Source: JAGOCV01 sp049445855
Lineage (GTDB): Bacteria > Pseudomonadota > Gammaproteobacteria > Burkholderiales > Burkholderiaceae_C
Direction of reading: 5' to 3'
Length of the DNA: 64,000 bases
Assembly: GCF_049445855.1 (NCBI RefSeq)
Contig: NZ_JBMSDV010000001.1
Span: forward strand, 806,001-870,000
Of the stretch, positions 60,328 through 64,000 are shown piece by piece. Under the pieces are notes generated by a model that was given only the letters and a program-made list of their open reading frames with translations, was not told the DNA's origin and ran no database searches. Position 1 is the stretch's first letter. Every line of letters starts with the position of its first letter. A program made the translations under genes and the position numbers.

Positions 60328-60462
60328 GATGAAACTGAAGTTGTATCCTGATTGTTATTATTTCAATTACCGGAATGTTCAATTGATGACTATATAGTTT
60401 TTCTTTTGCTCGGCAAGGTCTACATTCACTCCATCAACAACCCAACCCGAAAGGATTGAATC
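60328..60462. promoter_or_regulatory. AT-rich divergent promoter region between LysR and a secreted-protein gene
   Basis: This 135-bp stretch is markedly AT-rich against the high-GC surroundings. On the minus strand TTGAAC, 17 bases, then AATAAC could serve lysR. A TCAATTGA palindrome (about 60379-60386) is a candidate LysR binding half-site pair. Elements for the plus-strand gene are not clear. Confidence 0.45.
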
Positions 60463-60765
60463 ATGAAGACCTCCCGTATCCTGGCTGTATCCGCCCTGTC
60501 GCTGTCGATGATGGCAAGCTTTGGCGTCGCCCACGCCGATGAAGCAGACGGTTCGCAGCTGCCGCTGAACACGACCTCCATGCGCGCCCGCGCCGACGTT
60601 CAGGCCGAAGCCATGAACCCGGTGAAGATCACCAACGGCGGCACGGGCGTTCTCGCCCCCCGGGACACCGTCACGAGCCGTGAAGCGGTTCGCAACGAGG
60701 CCATTGCCGCGGCTCGCCAGAACCAGATTCCTTACGGCGAACTGGGCAACTCGGAAGCGATGTAA
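60463..60765 (+). CDS. DUF4148-like secreted protein
   Basis: The 100-residue protein has a clear signal peptide (MKTSRILAVSALSLSMMASFGVAHA) and a C-terminal region, VTSREAVRNEAIAAARQNQIPYGELG, that fits the DUF4148 pattern of small periplasmic proteins plentiful in Burkholderiales. Role unknown. AAAGGA stands ten bases before ATG 60463. It diverges from the LysR gene, and a very long perfect hairpin follows its stop. Confidence 0.75.
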   Translation: MKTSRILAVSALSLSMMASFGVAHADEADGSQLPLNTTSMRARADVQAEAMNPVKITNGGTGVLAPRDTVTSREAVRNEAIAAARQNQIPYGELGNSEAM

Positions 60766-60783
60766 GTCGCACCGCCGTTGTGC

Positions 60784-60828
60784 CATCAGGGCCCCGGCCG
60801 GTCGAAATGACCGGCCGGGGCCCTGATG
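60784..60828 (+). terminator. Perfect 20-bp hairpin after the DUF4148-like gene
   Basis: The arms 60784-60803 and 60809-60828 are perfectly complementary over 20 bp, nearly all G/C, with loop GAAAT. It starts 19 bp after the stop. There is no U-run (CTTTCG follows), so it is either a Rho-independent terminator of unusual type or an mRNA 3' stabiliser. Confidence 0.6.
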
Positions 60829-60977
60829 CTTTCGCGACAGCTCAAGGGGATTCGGCATACCGATTGATCAGGGTAAACCCTATAATCGAGGACTTTGCCC
60901 GGCCGCGACACCCCTCGCCGCCGTCACGGCTTGCAGAGACCCACAAGGTGCTGCCAAGTCAGCCCTGTGAATGTCCC

Positions 60978-61313
60978 ATGAAGAAGATCTTTGGCCGGCC
61001 CTCCGGCCCGGCTCCGCTGGAGTCCGGTCTGGCGAACCGCATCGCCCGCCTCGCCGCCCTGCGCGCGCAAGTCAAATCCATCGTCGGTGATATCGAAGGC
61101 CGCCCCGCCGAGCAATTGCGCCACCGCATCAGCGTTTGCCTGGACGCGACCGACCTGTGGCTGTTGCGCCCCGATCTGCACATGGTGATTGCCCGTGCGC
61201 ATTCGGAGGTCGTGGCCTGCGAGCGCATCAACAGCCTGATTCCTCACTTCGAAGGCTGGCTGCCGGAGCGACAGTTGCAACCGATCCAGCCCGGCGGCTC
61301 CACACTCGCCTGA
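60978..61313 (+). CDS. Small protein of unknown function
   Basis: The 111-residue soluble protein, MKKIFGRPSGPAPLESGLAN at its start, is rich in Arg and Ala and mostly helical (RIARLAALRAQVKSIV, LRHRISVCLDATDLWLL, MVIARAHSEVVACERINSLIPHFEGWL). Two Cys are present. I do not recognise a family. A TATAAT at 60890-60895, with a poor -35, lies about 80 bp upstream. It converges on the MaoC gene with a 39-bp gap. Confidence 0.65.
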   Translation: MKKIFGRPSGPAPLESGLANRIARLAALRAQVKSIVGDIEGRPAEQLRHRISVCLDATDLWLLRPDLHMVIARAHSEVVACERINSLIPHFEGWLPERQLQPIQPGGSTLA

Positions 61314-61352
61314 CGGCCGTCCGCCCTGCTCTCCCGGAATTCGGGGGGTATT

Positions 61353-61808
61353 TCAGGGGTATTGCCGGACCAGCGATTCGGCAATGCACACCGGTTTCGG
61401 TGCACCTTCGCGCTCGACCGTGACTTCGAAGGTCATCTGCCGGCCACCGTGCTCGATGGGGTCAGACGCCAGCAGCTTCATGCGCCCGCGCAGGCGGCTG
61501 CCCACCGGCACCGGCGAGGTGAACCGGACCTTGTTCAGCCCGTAATTCACGCCCATCCGCGTCTCTTTCACGGAGAACGAGGTCTCGAAGAATTTCGGCA
61601 GCAAGGACAGTGTGAGAAAGCCATGCGCGATCGGTCCGCCGAACGGCCCCTGCTTCGCCTTCTCCACATCCACATGGATCCACTGATGATCACCCGTTGC
61701 GTCGGCGAACAGGTTCACCTGCTCCTGCGTCACGGTGGTCCAGTCGCTCAGGGCAATTTCCTGCCCGACCAGCGCATCCATTTCCGCGAAGGTCTGCAGC
61801 ACCCTCAT
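61353..61808 (-). CDS. MaoC-like enoyl-CoA hydratase
   Basis: The 151-residue hot-dog-fold protein has the hydratase-2 motif FADATGDHQWIHVDVEKAKQGPFGGPIAHGFLTLSLLP, containing the catalytic Asp and His. MaoC/PhaJ enzymes hydrate enoyl-CoA to (R)-3-hydroxyacyl-CoA in fatty acid or polyhydroxyalkanoate metabolism. Its ATG overlaps the ParA stop by four bases (ATGA), so they are translationally coupled; the reason is unclear. Confidence 0.92.
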   Translation of the reverse strand: MRVLQTFAEMDALVGQEIALSDWTTVTQEQVNLFADATGDHQWIHVDVEKAKQGPFGGPIAHGFLTLSLLPKFFETSFSVKETRMGVNYGLNKVRFTSPVPVGSRLRGRMKLLASDPIEHGGRQMTFEVTVEREGAPKPVCIAESLVRQYP

Positions 61809-62422
61809 TTGTCGAGCCAGTCGCAGATCGCCTTCCATTGGCCGAGGTCGCGCTCCACGCGTCCCGGCGCCACGTCGAACACCGACAGGCCGCGCGCCGC
61901 CAGATGGATGTAGTTCTGCGTGTCACGCAGGTAGCCCAGAACCGGAAGACCGAGACTGTCGACGAATTCGTGCAACTTGTCAGCCGCGATGGTGCGCGAA
62001 TCCACACGCATGCCCACGATGCCCACCTGCAGTTGCGTGGCCTTGCGATGCTCGGCCAGCTGGTCGAGGAAGGCTCGCGTCGCGAAGATGTCGAACACGC
62101 TGGGCTGCAGCGGCACGATCACCTTGTCGGCCAGGCGCATGACGTCGTTGAATCGCCAGCCGTGCAGGCCGCCGGGCGTGTCCAGCACGACGTGCGTGGT
62201 GCCCTTGGGTGGCTTGACGATCAGGTCGGCATTGACCTCCCAGGTGGCGATGGGCCGCGCGGCCGACGGGCGCAGGCCCAGCCACAGGCGCGACGACTGC
62301 TGCCGGTCGGCGTCGCCCAACATGACCGCATGGCCCTTGCTGGCGAAATAACCCGCGATGTTGGTGGCCAGCGTCGATTTCCCGACACCGCCTTTTGGAT
62401 TCGCAACAACCACGACAGGCAT
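61805..62422 (-). CDS. Orphan ParA-family ATPase
   Basis: The 205-residue ATPase has the deviant Walker A KGGVGKSTLATNIAGYFA, a Walker A-prime Asp in LGDADRQQSS, and Walker B VVLDTPGG. Its small size and lack of an N-terminal helix-turn-helix match orphan ParA/MinD-like ATPases that place protein clusters or granules on the nucleoid. No ParB is nearby, so it is not the chromosomal partition protein. GAGGAG precedes ATG 62422. It is coupled to the maoC-like gene. Confidence 0.9.
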   Translation of the reverse strand: MPVVVVANPKGGVGKSTLATNIAGYFASKGHAVMLGDADRQQSSRLWLGLRPSAARPIATWEVNADLIVKPPKGTTHVVLDTPGGLHGWRFNDVMRLADKVIVPLQPSVFDIFATRAFLDQLAEHRKATQLQVGIVGMRVDSRTIAADKLHEFVDSLGLPVLGYLRDTQNYIHLAARGLSVFDVAPGRVERDLGQWKAICDWLDK

Positions 62423-62450
62423 GAGCTTCTCCTCGCTTGGAAATGTGGCC

Positions 62451-63221
62451 CTATGTTAGCCGGGCTTGGAAGAATCCATCCCAGACCAGCTTGCAGCCGG
62501 TCAGCAGCATGCCGGCATAAAGCATGCGGTAGAACCACAGCGGACTGATGCGCCGCGCCACTTTGACGCCGATCCAGACACCCAGCGGCGCCAGCGGCAG
62601 CAGCGCGATGGACGTCGCCAGGTTGCGCATGTCCAGCAGGCCGAGCCAGCCATAGGGAATCCACTTGGACAGGTTGAGCACGAAAAAGAACACGGCCATC
62701 GTCGCCGTGAAGCGCACGGGCGAGAGCTTCAGCGGGATCACGTAGGCGTTGATGGGCGGGCCGCCCGCATGCGACACGAAACTGGTGAAGCCCGCCGTGG
62801 CCGCGAGCATGCCGCCCGCCCAGCGCGGCGGCGGCCTGCTGTCCGGACGCGGCGGGAACAGCAGGCGTTGCGCGAGAAACACCAGTGTGAAGATGCCCAC
62901 CAGCCCGGCGACCAGATGCGAGTCCAGCAGCTTGAACATGACGGTGCCGATCACGGTGCCGACGAGTCCGCACGGGATGAGGAACCTCAGCAGTTCGCGG
63001 TCGAAGTCACGCCGATAGGCCGCCAGGCCGAGCAGGTCCATCACCAGCAGCACCGGCATGAGGATGGCAGCGGCCTGCGGCACGGAAACCGCCAGTGCCA
63101 TGATCGGCACGGCCAGCGATCCGAAGCCGGCGCCGAAGCCGCTCTTGCTGATGCCCAGCAGGATCACGGCGGGAATGGCTACCGCGTAGAAGTACCCATC
63201 CGTGATGAGTGGAAAGTCCAC
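62451..63221 (-). CDS. TauE/SafE-family membrane transporter
   Basis: The 256-residue protein has about eight helices, with the two TauE/SafE halves: GISKSGFGAGFGSLAVPIMALAVSVPQAAAILMPVLLVMDLLGLAAY at the start, and AATAGFTSFVSHAGGPPINAYVIPLKLSPVRFTATMAVFFF in the centre. These transport sulfite, sulfoacetate or other anions; the substrate is not known here. The start is GTG 63221, ten bases after the thiolase stop. Confidence 0.9.
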   Translation of the reverse strand: MDFPLITDGYFYAVAIPAVILLGISKSGFGAGFGSLAVPIMALAVSVPQAAAILMPVLLVMDLLGLAAYRRDFDRELLRFLIPCGLVGTVIGTVMFKLLDSHLVAGLVGIFTLVFLAQRLLFPPRPDSRPPPRWAGGMLAATAGFTSFVSHAGGPPINAYVIPLKLSPVRFTATMAVFFFVLNLSKWIPYGWLGLLDMRNLATSIALLPLAPLGVWIGVKVARRISPLWFYRMLYAGMLLTGCKLVWDGFFQARLT

Positions 63222-63231
63222 GGACGGCGAC

Positions 63232-64000
63232 TCAGACGCGCTCGAGGATCACCGCGATGCCCTGCCCCACGCCGATGCACATGGTGCAAAGCGCGTAGCG
63301 GCCGCCCGTGCGGTGCAGCTGGTTCACCGCCGTCGTCGCCAGCCGCGCACCGCTGGCACCCAGCGGATGACCCAGTGCGATCGCGCCGCCGTTGGGGTTG
63401 ACGCGTGCGTCGTCGTCTTTCAGACCCAGCATGCGCAGCACCGCCAGGCCTTGCGCCGCAAAGGCTTCGTTGAGTTCGATCACGTCGATCTGCTCGAGCT
63501 TGATGCCGGTAAGCGCCAGCACCTTCTGCGTGGCCGGCGCCGGGCCGATGCCCATGATGCGAGGGGCCACACCTGCGGTGGCCATGCCGACGATGCGGGC
63601 CTTGGGCGTGAGGCCATTCTTGCCCGCGGTCTTCTCATCGGCCAGCAGCAATGCGCAAGCGCCGTCGTTCACCCCGCTGGCATTGCCGGCAGTCACCGTG
63701 CCATCGGGCTTCACGACGCCCTTGAGTTTGGCAAGCGCTTCCAGGCTGGTTTCGCGCGGGTGCTCGTCCACCGACACCGTGAGCGGGTCGCCCTTCTTCT
63801 GCGGCACGGCCACCGGGGTGATTTCTGCATCGAAGAAGCCGGCCTTCTGCGCGGTCACGGCCTTGAGCTGGCTGGCCAGTGCCATGCGGTCCTGCGCTTC
63901 GCGCTCGATGCCGTAGTCGGTGGCGACGTTTTCTGCCGTCTCGGGCATGGAATCCACGCCGTATTGCTGCTTCATCAGCTTGTTGACGAAGCGCCATCCG
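63232..64000 (-). CDS. Thiolase, probably 3-oxoadipyl-CoA thiolase (partial)
   Basis: The gene runs off the right edge; about 255 C-terminal residues are seen. They start GWRFVNKLMKQQYGVDSMPETAENVA, characteristic of PcaF/PaaJ-type beta-ketoadipyl-CoA thiolases, and include the catalytic NEAFAAQ and GHPLGASGARL histidines and the C-terminal Cys in LCTMCIGVGQG. It would cleave 3-oxoadipyl-CoA to succinyl-CoA and acetyl-CoA in aromatic catabolism. The N-terminal nucleophile Cys is outside the window. Confidence 0.88.
   Translation of the reverse strand, partial: GWRFVNKLMKQQYGVDSMPETAENVATDYGIEREAQDRMALASQLKAVTAQKAGFFDAEITPVAVPQKKGDPLTVSVDEHPRETSLEALAKLKGVVKPDGTVTAGNASGVNDGACALLLADEKTAGKNGLTPKARIVGMATAGVAPRIMGIGPAPATQKVLALTGIKLEQIDVIELNEAFAAQGLAVLRMLGLKDDDARVNPNGGAIALGHPLGASGARLATTAVNQLHRTGGRYALCTMCIGVGQGIAVILERV

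Noticed and set aside
1..64000. CRISPR arrays, insertion sequences, integrases, phage genes, rRNA genes
   Set aside because: No regularly spaced direct repeats, transposase or integrase motifs, or rRNA sequence were seen on either strand.

Overview
The window is a gene-dense (about 65% GC by eye) chromosomal segment of a betaproteobacterium, most likely order Burkholderiales and probably near Comamonadaceae. This is judged from gene order (gmk-rpoZ-spoT; lolB-ispE-tRNA-Gln-prs-rplY-pth; coaD-rsmD-M16-M16/ftsY-rpoH; a full aa3 oxidase cluster with ctaA, ctaB and sco), from the 67-residue omega subunit, and from Bug-type and DUF4148-like secreted proteins. I see no rRNA, insertion sequence, prophage, integrase or CRISPR array. 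About 75 protein genes and three tRNAs are supported, and no gene is visibly broken. Many neighbours overlap by four bases (ATGA, GTGA or TTGA), so translational coupling is common.

Layout. 1-4.3 kb: gmk, rpoZ, bifunctional spoT, greB and tRNA-Arg. 4.3-7.0 kb: ExoD-like protein, DUF899 thiol protein, orphan LuxR-type response regulator and a PNPOx-like stress protein. 7.1-10.8 kb: the most distinctive locus, a bufferin-type copper RiPP operon (DUF2282 precursor, MNIO/DUF692 enzyme, DUF2063 partner, DoxX protein) diverging from an ECF sigma factor/NrsF anti-sigma pair. Both divergent promoters carry GTAACC-N16-CGAACT. 10.8-13.6 kb: a ROK-like kinase whose motifs are in circularly permuted order, an EamA transporter, a glutathione S-transferase and a CAT-anticodon tRNA. 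13.6-22 kb: hrcA, nadK, recN, rapZ, then a minus-strand group mutM - dynamin-like GTPase - mutY. 22-27.8 kb: TPR protein, lolB, ispE, tRNA-Gln, prs, rplY, pth. 27.8-36.3 kb: a ferredoxin and a peptide-type ABC transporter with amidase and TTC38-like genes. 36.3-43.3 kb: phosphatase, hydrolase, coaD, rsmD, paired M16 peptidases, ftsY, DUF962. 43.3-47.3 kb: rpoH with an exact CIRCE operator, a 7TMR-DISM receptor with a degenerate GGDEF-like domain, and a Bug protein. 47.4-57.1 kb: cytochrome c oxidase structural and assembly genes. 57.2-64 kb: bioC, comF, trmL, a LysR regulator, two small proteins, and the group thiolase - TauE - orphan ParA - MaoC, cut by the window edge.

How the parts connect. 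HrcA, encoded at 13.6-14.7 kb, is the expected repressor of the CIRCE site before rpoH at 43.4 kb, linking the two heat-shock regulators. The cox region supplies oxidase subunits I-III, copper insertion (Cox11, Sco), haem A synthesis (CtaA, CtaB), SURF1 and several small membrane proteins. The bufferin operon could help handle copper in a cell that also makes this copper enzyme, but that link is inference. All functional calls come from reading sequence motifs; no database search was run.
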